From: Dermabacteraceae bacterium TAE3-ERU27
GTDB lineage: Bacteria; Actinomycetota; Actinomycetes; Actinomycetales; Dermabacteraceae
Length of the DNA: 64,000 nt
Direction: 5' to 3'
Assembly (NCBI GenBank): GCA_019218415.1
Contig: JAHUUL010000002.1
Location: 518,798-582,797 of the forward strand
Shown here one piece after another: positions 1-7,774 of this stretch. Made by a program: the position numbers and the translations under genes. Each line of letters starts with the position of its first letter. Position 1 is the stretch's first letter. A model generated the notes under the pieces. That model searched no databases and had not been told where the DNA came from. It was given only the letters and a program-made list of their open reading frames with translations.

Positions 1-881
1 GCTTCCACAGCAGCTCCACCCCGCTGGTGGTCGGCGCTGTCCTGGCGATCCTCGTCATCGGTTCGATCATGGGCGGCCCGCAGAAGCTGTCCTCCGTGAC
101 CGCCGTGCTGGTTCCCGCCATGGCGATCGTCTACATCGTGATGTGCTTGGCCGTCATCGTCACCCACATCGGCGCCCTGCCTGGCGCGATCGGCCAGATC
201 TTCAGCGAGGCATTCACTTTCAGCGCCGCCGGTGGCGGCCTGCTGGGCGCGGCCGTCATGAACGGCATCAAGCGCGGCCTGTACTCCAACGAGGCCGGCG
301 TCGGCTCCGCCCCGAACGCCGCCGCCTCCGCGTCGGTCAGCCACCCCGTCAAGCAGGGCCTCGTGCAGATGCTGTCGGTTTGGATCGATACGCTGCTCAT
401 CTGCAGCGCCACCGCTTTCGCCGTGCTGTGCTCCGGCGTGGTTGGCAGCGACAAGCTGAATGGCGTGCCGTTCGTGCAGGAGGCCATGGCCACCACCTTC
501 GGCTCCTTCGGTCACATGTTCGTGACCATCTGCCTGTGCGTGTTCGCATTCACCACCCTGATCGGCAACTACTTCTACGCCGAGATCAACCTGCAGTACC
601 TGTTCAACAACAAGGCTCCCCTGTTCACGCTGATCACTTTCCGCATCTGCGCGGCTCTGATCGTGCTGCTGGGCGCGACCCTCGAGTTCGCCCTGGTGTG
701 GAACCTGGCCGACGTACTGATGGGCGTCATGGTGTTCATCAACATGCCGGTGCTGTTCGTGCTCGGTAAGCACGCGATCCGCGCGGGCCAGGATTACATC
801 GCCCAGCGCAAGGCCGGCAAGAACCCGGTCTACATCGCCGCGAACAACGGCGTTACCGAGGCCACCGACTACTGGAAGTAA
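1..881 (+). CDS. Sodium:alanine/glycine symporter (AGCS family), C-terminal part
   Basis: The open frame runs in from the left edge (first full codon at base 3), so the start lies outside the window; about 292 residues remain of a family usually near 450-500. The family couples amino-acid uptake to sodium entry at the cytoplasmic membrane. Visible are several hydrophobic segments and the family-typical stretch around GLYSNEAGVGSAPNAAASA, followed by VKQGLVQMLSVWIDTLLIC. The protein ends in a polar tail TEATDYWK. A strong hairpin follows the stop, so this ends its transcription unit. The substrate (alanine, glycine or another small amino acid) cannot be told from the sequence. Confidence 0.9.
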   Translation, partial: FHSSSTPLVVGAVLAILVIGSIMGGPQKLSSVTAVLVPAMAIVYIVMCLAVIVTHIGALPGAIGQIFSEAFTFSAAGGGLLGAAVMNGIKRGLYSNEAGVGSAPNAAASASVSHPVKQGLVQMLSVWIDTLLICSATAFAVLCSGVVGSDKLNGVPFVQEAMATTFGSFGHMFVTICLCVFAFTTLIGNYFYAEINLQYLFNNKAPLFTLITFRICAALIVLLGATLEFALVWNLADVLMGVMVFINMPVLFVLGKHAIRAGQDYIAQRKAGKNPVYIAANNGVTEATDYWK

Positions 882-916
882 CAGTCGCGGCCTCACCGTA
901 ACGGTGAGACTCGAGT

Positions 917-948
917 GGGGGCTGACGCTCAGGCGTCGGCCCCCATTT
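917..948 (+). terminator. Rho-independent-type terminator after the AGCS symporter
   Basis: A 12-bp stem (GGGGGCTGACGC with GCGTCGGCCCCC, one T-G wobble) around a TCAG loop is followed by a short T run. It lies 36 bases after the symporter stop. Confidence 0.8.
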
Positions 949-1053
949 GCTTTCTCTTTGCTACCAACGATTAGAGAAGGAAACGCGCGGCGGTTGCACA
1001 TACGCACCAGAGTTGCGTGCACGCAACCAAACCTGTATAGTTTTTTCCTGTTC

Positions 1054-1127
1054 GCGCCATTAGCTCAGTTGGTTAGAGCAGCTGACTCTTAATCAGCGGG
1101 TCCGGGGTTCGAGTCCCTGATGGCGCA
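1054..1127 (+). tRNA. tRNA-Lys(CTT), copy 1
   Basis: A 74-base cloverleaf: acceptor GCGCCAT pairs with ATGGCGC, the D-arm contains AGCTCAGTTGGTTAGAGC, the anticodon loop CTCTTAA gives CTT, and the T-arm is CCGGGGTTCGAGTCCCTG. CCA is not encoded (A then CCC). The gene is identical base for base to the copy at 3393-3466, and the identity runs about six bases past the 3' end. A terminator follows at once. Confidence 0.97.
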
Positions 1128-1133
1128 CCCGCA

Positions 1134-1173
1134 AGTGAAGCCCTCGTCTTAACGACGGGGGCTTCACTGTTTC
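1134..1173 (+). terminator. Terminator after tRNA-Lys copy 1
   Basis: The inverted repeat AGTGAAGCCCTCGTC / GACGGGGGCTTCACT with a short loop is followed by GTTTCTT. Confidence 0.8.
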
Positions 1174-1307
1174 TTGCCTGCACCCCCTCCGCACCCCATG
1201 CTCCTGGCTCAAGCCATACGTTTCCCCCGTAAAATGAATCATCAAGCGTCACCCCGATAGCAGCCGCAAGAAGCTGCATGCATACGGGAAACTGCGGGGA
1301 GGGAAAA

Positions 1308-3120
1308 TTGCGCACTAGAAAATCAAATTTTTCTGCCCCGTTCGCTGCTCTCCCCCACGTTTGGCGCGCCTCCCCCATACCGTTCTTGTTGCTAAGCTTT
1401 TTCCTGCTTTTACAAGGCCTGATAGGTCCCGCCACAGCGCTGCTACTTGGTGATACCGTCGGTAGCTTCAGCGTCACCGGGTTCGGCCCCCACCTACCCA
1501 GGTTGCTGCTCTTGTGGAGCGCCCTAACAACACTCTCACTCTTCACTTTCCCTATCGTGTTTTCCCTAAGCGGTAGGTTGAACGAGGATCTCAGCACCTA
1601 TCTGCAGGGACTTGCTGAAACGCGGCATGTCTTTACAGACGCTGGAAATGTTCGATAATCCAGCGGCTTACGACACGATCAGCCTGGTAATTAAGGAAGC
1701 CAAGAGCCGTCCCGTCAACTACATCGTGCTCTACAGCTATATTCTGCGCGGCAGCATCGCGCTAATCTCATTCGCCGCCATTTTGTGGTCCTTTGCCTGG
1801 TACATCCCTCTCCTGCTGATCGGCGCGGCTATCCCCCTAAACAGTTCCCTAACTGCCATGCGGGAAGCGAATTGGGCGGGAATTAGAGAGAGGGCACAGA
1901 CCTCACGTTTTCTGGACTATCTAGTTTCGCTTTTCTTGAGCCGTGAGACGGCAATGGAAGTGCGCACACTCGGAATGCACCGCACAGTCCAGCGGCGTTT
2001 CCTTGCCGACAGAAACGAAATGCTGACCGCACTGCGTAAGCACCGACGCCACGGCATGCTGATGAACCTCCCCGGCCTTGCCATCGGGGCCGCCATGTAT
2101 GCGAGCGCAATTGTGCTTCTACTCGTGCAGGCCGATTCTTCCGCTATCGCAGTGGCAGGTCTAGCTGCCGGAGTGCAGGCGTTCTCAGTAATGCAGCAGA
2201 CCGTTAGCGAAGTAGTGGAAAACCTGGCCTACCTGCGCGAAAAGGCTTTCTTTTTCCGCGATCTAAACAGTTTGCTTGCTTTCGCGGAGGGAACATTGCC
2301 CACCGCGTCCAGTCCCGACACGCACCCCAGGGAAAAGGACGATTCCAGCGGAAAAGGTCCTGCCTCCCGCCAGGGGGCTACACCTGCTATCGAGTTCAAA
2401 TGCGTATCTTTTACTTACCCCAATGCCACCACACCCGCTATTAAGGAGGTTTCTTTCAGCATCGCAGAGGGGGAAACCCTCGCAGTGGTGGGAAAGAACG
2501 GAGCTGGAAAGTCTACGCTATTGAAACTCGTGTGCGGCTTCTACGGGCCTAGCCACGGCAGCGTGTTGGTAGACGGCTTACCGTTAACTGCCGAAAGAGC
2601 ATCCTCCTGGCGCAAAAACATCAGTCCAATATTTCAGCACACCACTGCTTTCGCGATGACTTTCGCGGAAAACCTGTCCCCCGCTGAGGACGCGCCCCCG
2701 TCTACCACGCAAAATGCTCTGGAAGCCGTTTACGGAGAAACCTCGCCTAGAGACCTACAGGAGAAGCTCGGAGTAGAGTTTGGGGGAAGTGAGCTTTCCG
2801 GTGGGGAACTACAGCGGCTTGGGATAGCTAGGGTGATAGCCCGAAACGGCCGCGTGGTTGTGCTCGATGAACCGACCTCTGCCATAGACCCTCTTTTTGA
2901 GGCCGAGGTTTTTGCCACCATCCGCAATTTCGTAGCGAACCGCACCACTATCATTATCACCCATCGCATGCCGCAAGCTCTCAGCGCCGACAAAGTGTTG
3001 GTTTTGACGGATGGCGAGGTAAGCGAATTTGGCTCTCCCCATGAGCTATTAGCAGCCGGTGGAGTATTCGCTCAGATGGTTAATTCTCAGGCCGAGCTGT
3101 TCAACAAACCACATAGCTAA
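1308..3120 (+). pseudogene. ABC exporter (fused membrane and ATPase domains), broken by a frameshift
   Basis: Two overlapping frames together make one ABC half-transporter of about 600 residues. The first frame (TTG at 1308 behind GGGGAGGGA; an ATG at 1278 is the alternative) encodes the first two membrane helices and stops at 1658. The second, from about 1612 to 3120, carries the rest of the membrane domain and the ATPase: Walker A GKNGAGKST, signature LSGGELQRLGIARV, Walker B VVVLDEPTSAID and H-loop TTIIITHRM. Removing one G from the GGG at 1607-1609 restores a continuous LQDLLKRGMSLQTLEMFDNP. This is therefore a one-base frameshift: a real pseudogene, a sequencing error, or less likely recoding. 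The gene sits between two identical tRNA-Lys genes and is less GC-rich than its surroundings. The substrate is unknown. Confidence 0.85.
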
Positions 3121-3161
3121 ACGTCAAGCGTTGCTCTTTCCTCTCCAGAGACACGACCTGG

Positions 3162-3293
3162 TGCGTCTGGGTGCACTTTTGGCTGTGACTAACGTTTGGG
3201 TGCAGTTTGCGTGGGTTAAAGGGCGTTTTGGCAGCAGTTAGTGCACCCAGGTGTGAGAGGGCGGCGATAACCGGCAGGAAGTGCACCCGAGCG
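3162..3293. repeat. Composite repeat with GGGTGCAC boxes, copy A
   Basis: This intergenic stretch holds four related boxes: CTGGGTGCACTTTTGG (from 3167), ACGTTTGGGTGCAGTTTG (3192), AGTTAGTGCACCCAGG (3236) and AGGAAGTGCACCCGAGCG (3276). The first two are direct repeats 29 bases apart; the last two are inverted relative to them. About 90 bases (3162-3252) align well, in reverse complement, with 22685-22780, including the shared run GCAGCAGTTAGTGCA. It lies between the ABC gene and tRNA-Lys copy 2. Function unknown; candidates are protein-binding boxes, a small mobile repeat, or a transcribed structure. Confidence 0.75.
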
Positions 3294-3392
3294 TCATCGC
3301 CCCAACGCTAAAACCAGAGCAGGTGGTGAGGTGAGCATCACGCCCCCACGATTTGGTTACCTGGGGGAAGCCTGGTCTATCATTGTGCGTAG

Positions 3393-3466
3393 GCGCCATT
3401 AGCTCAGTTGGTTAGAGCAGCTGACTCTTAATCAGCGGGTCCGGGGTTCGAGTCCCTGATGGCGCA
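3393..3466 (+). tRNA. tRNA-Lys(CTT), copy 2
   Basis: This is a perfect duplicate of the tRNA at 1054-1127, with the same CTT anticodon and no encoded CCA. The upstream flanks differ, whereas the first bases downstream (CCCGCAA) match, so the direct repeat is about 80 bases. Both copies look intact. Confidence 0.97.
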
Positions 3467-3474
3467 CCCGCAAA

Positions 3475-3511
3475 CGAAGGCCCCGTCTAAAAGACGGGGC
3501 CTTCGTGTTTT
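3475..3511 (+). terminator. Terminator after tRNA-Lys copy 2
   Basis: The perfect stem CGAAGGCCCCGTCT / AGACGGGGCCTTCG is followed by TGTTTTAG. It also lies 3' of the minus-strand gene ending at 3514, so it may serve both strands. Confidence 0.85.
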
Positions 3512-3513
3512 AG

Positions 3514-3840
3514 CTATTGGGGAAGCTTCTGCTTGGGCTTTTTCTTACCCCTTGGGCGTTTCGAGTCTTTCCACTCATCCCAGGCGAAAGAAACTGCCAG
3601 GTAAATGAGCACACATACGCTGGTTGCAAAGAATGCCTTGATCCCCGCCGAAGGGCCGTCTAGCACCAGATCTACCAGGGAATAGACAATCGCCGTAGGC
3701 ACCACCAGAATCGCCAACGCGATTACCAGCAGCAGCCATTTGGGCATGGCGTCCAGAATCCTCTCCACCCTGCCCCAGCCGCTATCGGCCCGCGCCGCTT
3801 TCTTTTTGCCGGACCTGGCCTTGGTATCTACGCCGCGCAC
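3514..3840 (-). CDS. Small membrane protein of unknown function
   Basis: 108 residues from a GTG start. A basic N-terminus (KARSGKKKAAR) precedes two hydrophobic segments, near residues 33-57 (PKWLLLVIALAILVVPTAIV) and 68-85 (IKAFFATSVCVLIYLAVSFAW), and the protein ends in a strongly basic tail (KRPRGKKKPKQK). It resembles many short two-helix actinobacterial proteins whose termini face the cytoplasm; no family is recognised. It runs toward the tRNA-Lys terminator and stands alone. Confidence 0.6.
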   Translation of the reverse strand: MRGVDTKARSGKKKAARADSGWGRVERILDAMPKWLLLVIALAILVVPTAIVYSLVDLVLDGPSAGIKAFFATSVCVLIYLAVSFAWDEWKDSKRPRGKKKPKQKLPQ

Positions 3841-4206
3841 GGGAATCTACTCCTCACAATCTCCGAACCTACGGTTTCAGCAACACCGGAAAGCATTTGC
3901 CGCGGCCTCAGCACCGACGCCGCAGGGTGATACCGATATACCTTGTGCCTTGCATCATAGCTATCGCTTAATACGCAAACACCCCTACTTAGGTCTACGG
4001 AAAACAGCTCCCCCAGCACCTCAAAGTTTGCCTAGTCTCAGTCTTTGCATGCATCTATACCCTTATTCCAATGCAGAGGTTTAAGATTCACGTAAGCAGC
4101 GGTTCGGCAATAGCATTCCCTCCCCTGCGATAAACAAGCCAGCACGCCCCTGGAAACCAGGGCCCCGGTTTCGTTGGCTAGCGAACCTGTAACTATTGGA
4201 GGTTAG
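3841..4206. other. Intergenic stretch, no clear gene
   Basis: These 366 bases separate two divergently transcribed small membrane-protein genes and presumably hold both promoters. A short minus-strand frame (3828-4019) overlaps the 3840 start and has no good ribosome site. I see no RNA gene or repeat here. Confidence 0.5.
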
Positions 4207-4512
4207 ATGTTGGATCTAGTTCCGCTAACTCTATTTATCGTAGCCGCAGGCTACCCCCTGCTATTCGCTCTGCTGGCTCGCACAAGCCCCGAAGTTTGGC
4301 GTAAATACGCAGGGACGCGAGTTACGCTGGCCGCCTGGGTGGTTCTCTCGTCCGCCCCCTACTTCAGCCTGAGTTTCCTGTCGGGAGATCCTGACGTGTG
4401 GGACTTCTACCGGTCAATGCTCGTCCCGTCCGCTGCCATACTCGGCGCGATCAACCTACTCTGCCTCACTGCGCTGGCTCCCGGTAAGTACCGGGCCTGC
4501 AACCCCAGCTAA
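4207..4512 (+). CDS. Small three-helix membrane protein of unknown function
   Basis: 101 residues with a good ribosome site (GGAGGT, six bases before ATG). Three hydrophobic segments can be seen: LVPLTLFIVAAGYPLLFALLA, RVTLAAWVVLSSAPYFSLSF and LVPSAAILGAINLLCLTALA. The rest is short and polar. No domain is recognised. The strong Shine-Dalgarno sequence and the terminator downstream support a real gene transcribed alone. Confidence 0.65.
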   Translation: MLDLVPLTLFIVAAGYPLLFALLARTSPEVWRKYAGTRVTLAAWVVLSSAPYFSLSFLSGDPDVWDFYRSMLVPSAAILGAINLLCLTALAPGKYRACNPS

Positions 4513-4589
4513 ATACGCAGCAATAAACATAGATTTTTATAAACACCACACCGATGCACGCTACGTAGCCGCAAGGCGCGCCAAAACCA

Positions 4590-4634
4590 AAAGCGTCGGC
4601 CCATCCTTTTATCGGATGGGCCGACGCTTTTTGT
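4590..4634. terminator. Bidirectional terminator hairpin
   Basis: The stem AAAGCGTCGGCCCATCC / GGATGGGCCGACGCTTT is perfect over 17 bp, with A-rich and T-rich flanks on both sides. It lies between the plus gene ending at 4512 and the minus gene ending at 4668. Confidence 0.9.
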
Positions 4635-4667
4635 ATTTACACCCGGCTAGGGGTGAAACCGTGCTGC

Positions 4668-4949
4668 TTACTCCGTGTAGGAGAGGCAGTCGGCGGCGGT
4701 GCCGCCGGAGCCGATGCGCACCTGGGTGGCGGTGCATTCCAGATTCTTGTTGAAGGCGCAGGCAACTCGCTGGCAAGCGCCAACCTGGGTAACAACCTTG
4801 GAGATTCCGCCCTTTACGTCGAGCGGAATGAAGGTAGCGCAGCTTGCATCCTCGCCGACGGTAACGGCGAAAGCGTGGCAGCCGTTGTCGTTGAACGAGC
4901 AGGCCGAAACGGTGCAGTTGCTGACCGGGGTCATGTCGATGGCAGTCAT
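4668..4949 (-). CDS. Tandem DUF1540 cysteine-rich protein
   Basis: 93 residues containing two related modules, CTVSACSFNDNGCHAFAVTV (near residue 12) and CQRVACAFNKNLECTATQVR (near 58), each followed by a further Cys (DASCATF, AADCLSY). The C-x4-C-x-F-N-x3-4-C pattern is that of DUF1540, a small family thought to bind metal through its cysteines; the role is not established. AAAGAGG precedes the ATG. The upstream 200 bases are AT-rich and probably hold the promoter. Eight regularly spaced cysteines suggest two independent metal-binding units. Confidence 0.85.
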   Translation of the reverse strand: MTAIDMTPVSNCTVSACSFNDNGCHAFAVTVGEDASCATFIPLDVKGGISKVVTQVGACQRVACAFNKNLECTATQVRIGSGGTAADCLSYTE

Positions 4950-5145
4950 GAGAACCTCTTTCCTAGAGTCGATGAAATTACTCTAAACAGAAAAGAGAAA
5001 TGCTGCCAGGCAGGAAAGGCTGGGCAAATAAAACAAAGTTTTTCAATTAAAAAACATGCGCGTTGCATTAAAAAGTTGGGTATTCCTAAATAGGTTTAGC
5101 TACGCTTAACCTCACTGCCTTAGCCCGCACGGGTAAACTGGGACA

Positions 5146-5523
5146 ATGATTTCCTGCCCTTGCGGTGGCGGCAGCTACCCCGAATGCTGCAAGCCTGTGA
5201 TTGCCGATCCGAGCAGCGCAGACACGCCAGAACAGATCATGCGCTCCCGCTACACCGCGTACGTGCGGCGCGATCTAAAGCACCTGCTTGTCACCTGGCA
5301 TCCCGATACCGCACCCGCACGTTGCGACCTTGCCGCTTCCCTGGCCGACGGCACCGTATGGCAGGGATTAACCGTTCATTGCGCAAGCCACACGGAAAAC
5401 AGCGGGCAAGTGGAATTTACCGCCCACTACCTGACTCCCGCGGGCGGCGGCGCTCTGCGTGAGAACAGCCGCTTCGTGAAAGAGGCGGGCCGCTGGCTAT
5501 ACCTGGACGGCCAGCAGCGATGA
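5146..5523 (+). CDS. ychJ: YchJ family protein (UPF0225)
   Basis: 125 residues. The N-terminus carries a SEC-C type zinc motif (CPCGGGSYPECC, residues 4-15), followed by the family signature PEQIMRSRYTAYVRRDLKHL and a cystatin-like fold region ending FVKEAGRWLYLDG. YchJ proteins are widespread; their biochemical role is unproven. The stop overlaps the start of the following FetB-like gene by four bases (ATGA), implying translational coupling and a two-gene operon. Confidence 0.9.
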   Translation: MISCPCGGGSYPECCKPVIADPSSADTPEQIMRSRYTAYVRRDLKHLLVTWHPDTAPARCDLAASLADGTVWQGLTVHCASHTENSGQVEFTAHYLTPAGGGALRENSRFVKEAGRWLYLDGQQR

Positions 5524-6275
5524 TAGACACTCAGGTATTGCTGACCACAGCCGTCGGCCTGGCCCTCATGCTGGCGATCATGCAGGGGGTCTTGCTTAGC
5601 GCCGGGGTGAACATCGGCTGGCGCGGGGTGAGCGCTACCCTACGCGCGATAATTCAGCTCGGTATCGCTTCCTTGATTTTGAGCGGGGTGCTGAGCGTTG
5701 GCTGGACCGTGCTGCTGGTGCTCGCTTTCATGGCGACCACCGCGTCGCTGACTTCCCGCAGCAGGCTGGGAAACATGCCGGGGGCTAATTCTGCGGTTTG
5801 GCTAGGCGTCATTACCGGTGCCTGGAGCATGATCGCCATAGTGTTTGCCACCGGCATGCTGGACACCGATCCCCGCAACGTGATCGCGATAGGCGGGATC
5901 GTTACCGGTAACGCGATGAGCGCGGCCACGCTTGCCGGGCGTAATTTCCGCCTGGCGGCGGAGCACCGGCGCGGCGAGATCGAGGCCTGGTGGTCTCTCG
6001 GCGCGACTTCCCCCGTCGCTTATCGCAACGTGGCACAGCAGGCGGTTTTTGACGCCTTGGTGCCCTCTATCGATCAGACCCGCTCCACGGGCATGATCAC
6101 CCTGCCCGGCGCGTTCATCGGCGCACTGTTTGGCGGGGCCAGCCCTCTGGAAGCCGCACGTTTCCAGGTGATCGTTTTGGTGGCGATCATCGCTTCGCAG
6201 GCGGTCACCGCCCGGATCGTGGTCTGGCATCTGGCTAACTCGCCGGTCCTGCCCCTGGCCAACACAAAAAAGTAA
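5520..6275 (+). CDS. FetB/YbbM-type ABC transporter permease (UPF0014)
   Basis: 251 residues with about seven membrane segments. The motifs GNAMSAATLAGRNFR, a charged cytoplasmic stretch (EIEAWWSLGATSP) and STGMITLPGAFIGALFGGASP are characteristic of UPF0014 permeases. The E. coli member FetB works with ATPase FetA in iron export or homeostasis. No FetA-like ATPase is next to it here, so it either borrows a distant ATPase or its partner lies elsewhere. Coupled to ychJ by an ATGA overlap; a GC-rich hairpin follows. Confidence 0.88.
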   Translation: MIDTQVLLTTAVGLALMLAIMQGVLLSAGVNIGWRGVSATLRAIIQLGIASLILSGVLSVGWTVLLVLAFMATTASLTSRSRLGNMPGANSAVWLGVITGAWSMIAIVFATGMLDTDPRNVIAIGGIVTGNAMSAATLAGRNFRLAAEHRRGEIEAWWSLGATSPVAYRNVAQQAVFDALVPSIDQTRSTGMITLPGAFIGALFGGASPLEAARFQVIVLVAIIASQAVTARIVVWHLANSPVLPLANTKK

Positions 6276-6323
6276 CGGGGCGGCCCCTTCCGGTATCGTC
6301 CGGAAAACACCGCCCCGCTTTTG
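6276..6323 (+). terminator. Terminator after the FetB-like gene
   Basis: An interrupted hairpin (GGGGCGG...TTCCGG / CCGGAA...CCGCCCC) is followed by GCTTTT. It also lies 3' of the minus-strand gene at 6327, so it may act in both directions. Confidence 0.65.
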
Positions 6324-6326
6324 GGT

Positions 6327-6602
6327 CTATTTCCTGCGCTTTAGCAGGATAGCTCCGACCGCAAGGGCCGTTATGCCGACAACCGCTCCCGCCAACACCG
6401 AGATGTTCTCGGTCCGGGGGTTACCGTCATCGGCGACGAAAAAACCCGCGATCTTGTCCTGTGCTTCCTTCGCTACGCGCTGCGCCACATTCTTGGGGTT
6501 AACGCGATCGAGAAGCTCGTCAATATCGGACGCCAGGTTGTCCTGCCTGCGCAGGGCCTCCTGCTCCATCTCGTCAAGGCTCGGCTGCTTCTTTTTAGCC
6601 AC
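6327..6602 (-). CDS. DUF3618-type small membrane protein
   Basis: 91 residues. The N-terminal half is a charged helix (EALRRQDNLASDIDELLDRV) with NPKNVAQRVAKEAQDKI, matching the DUF3618 pattern; a single membrane helix near residues 67-86 (ISVLAGAVVGITALAVGAIL) and KRRK close the protein. It is convergent with the FetB-like gene. Function unknown in this family; a membrane-anchored amphipathic helix suggests an envelope role. Confidence 0.8.
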   Translation of the reverse strand: MAKKKQPSLDEMEQEALRRQDNLASDIDELLDRVNPKNVAQRVAKEAQDKIAGFFVADDGNPRTENISVLAGAVVGITALAVGAILLKRRK

Positions 6603-6693
6603 AGCATCTACTTTCGCTCGGAGTCGAAATTACGTACAGGTACAGGCTAGGCTATATAGTGCTCTTGTGGCACACCATAGCGTCCCGTGAGAT

Positions 6694-6775
6694 GCGCGTG
6701 TGGCGGAATTGGTAGACGCGCCAGATTTAGGTTCTGGTGTCCGAGGACGTGGGGGTTCGAGTCCCCCCTCGCGCA
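6694..6775 (+). tRNA. tRNA-Leu(TAG)
   Basis: A class II tRNA: D-arm GCGGAATTGGTAGACGCG, anticodon region CCAGATTTAGGTTCTGG (TAG), a long variable arm (GTCCGAGGAC) and T-arm GGGGGTTCGAGTCCCCC. The acceptor stem GCGCGTG / CTCGCGC has a T-T mismatch at its sixth pair. CCA is not encoded. Confidence 0.95.
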
Positions 6776-6783
6776 CAGACAGT

Positions 6784-6825
6784 GAAAGGCTGGGCCGAAT
6801 TATTCCGGCCGAGCCTTTACTTTTA
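6784..6825 (+). terminator. Terminator after tRNA-Leu
   Basis: The hairpin GTGAAAGGCTGGGCCG / CCGGCCGAGCCTTTAC is followed by TTTTAG. Confidence 0.75.
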
Positions 6826-6897
6826 GCGATATTGGCGGCACGGCAGGTAAGACAGGTAACCGCACGGGGCCCCTGCCGCCGCCCGCTCAGCTATCTC

Positions 6898-7641
6898 CTA
6901 GATAAGTACGGTGCCGCCGTCCACCGGCAGCACGACGCCGGTAACGAAGCTGGCTTCGTCCGACAGCAGCCAGGCGGTCGCGTTAGCGATGTCTTCCGGC
7001 TCTCCCAGGCGCTTGAGCGGCACCCGCTGCGTCTGTTCTTCCAGCATCGCCGGCGGCAGCGTGGCCAGGGCCGCAGTCTTGATCGGACCCGGCGCCACGG
7101 CGTTAATACGGATTCCCTGCTCCGCGTAATCGAGGGCGGCGGTTTCGCTCATACCGACCACGCCGTGCTTGGAGGCGATGTAGGGGGAAAGGAACTTACT
7201 AGCCTGCAGGCCACCGATGGAGGCAATGTTTACCACGCAGCCATACCCCTGCTTGGACATCTGGTTAAGCTGCGCCCGCATGCCGTAGAACGTGCCGCGC
7301 AGGGTGACGTCGATCGCCCTGTCAAAAGCCGCGTCGCTGATTTCTCCCAGCGGCTTGGGCGGCGCCCCCAGGCCCGCGTTATTAACCGCCGCATCGAGTC
7401 GGCCATAAGTATCTAGGGCGTGCTTAACCAGGGCTTCGTTATCTTCTACCGAGGAAGCGTCTACCTTTAAGAAGCTAGCCACGCCTCCCTTTTCAGTGAT
7501 GGCGGCAACGGTGGCGTCTCCCTTATCCGCCGCGATGTCGGAAACAACCACCGCGTAGCCGTCGCTCGCGAGCCTTTCCGCAATAGCCCTACCGATGCCG
7601 TCCCCGGCTCCCGTTACAACAGCTACTTTCTGATCTGACAT
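6898..7641 (-). CDS. Short-chain dehydrogenase/reductase (SDR)
   Basis: 247 residues from the ATG at 7641; an upstream in-frame start at 7701 would add 20 unconserved residues. The cofactor motif TGAGDGIGRAIA lies near residue 11, NNAG near 90, and the catalytic Ser with YIASK (Tyr-x3-Lys) near 140-160. The ending SFVTGVVLPVDGGTVLI is the classical SDR C-terminus. These enzymes interconvert alcohols and ketones with NAD(P)H. The substrate cannot be inferred; it resembles butanediol/3-oxoacyl reductase relatives. No operon partner is close. Confidence 0.88.
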   Translation of the reverse strand: MSDQKVAVVTGAGDGIGRAIAERLASDGYAVVVSDIAADKGDATVAAITEKGGVASFLKVDASSVEDNEALVKHALDTYGRLDAAVNNAGLGAPPKPLGEISDAAFDRAIDVTLRGTFYGMRAQLNQMSKQGYGCVVNIASIGGLQASKFLSPYIASKHGVVGMSETAALDYAEQGIRINAVAPGPIKTAALATLPPAMLEEQTQRVPLKRLGEPEDIANATAWLLSDEASFVTGVVLPVDGGTVLI

Positions 7642-7774
7642 GGTATTAACTCGCTTCCCCGGCGGGGCAGCTTCAGCGCCACCCAGCGCCGTATTGTGCA
7701 TTAGTTGCCGATCCCGGCAACCACTTTCACGCTACTCTCACGGGAAACAAAGTCAAGGCTTGAAAAAGTAGCTA

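Noticed and set aside
143..769. Arg-rich open frame within the AGCS gene
   Set aside because: Shadow frame of a clear symporter gene; composition is the artefact typical of GC-rich alternate frames.
1054..3466. Integrative element with its own integrase
   Set aside because: No recombinase, transposase or phage gene lies between the tRNA copies; only the ABC gene and a repeat are there.
3828..4019. 63-residue minus-strand frame beside the small membrane-protein gene
   Set aside because: Overlaps the start of the 3514-3840 gene, has no good ribosome site and no recognisable features.
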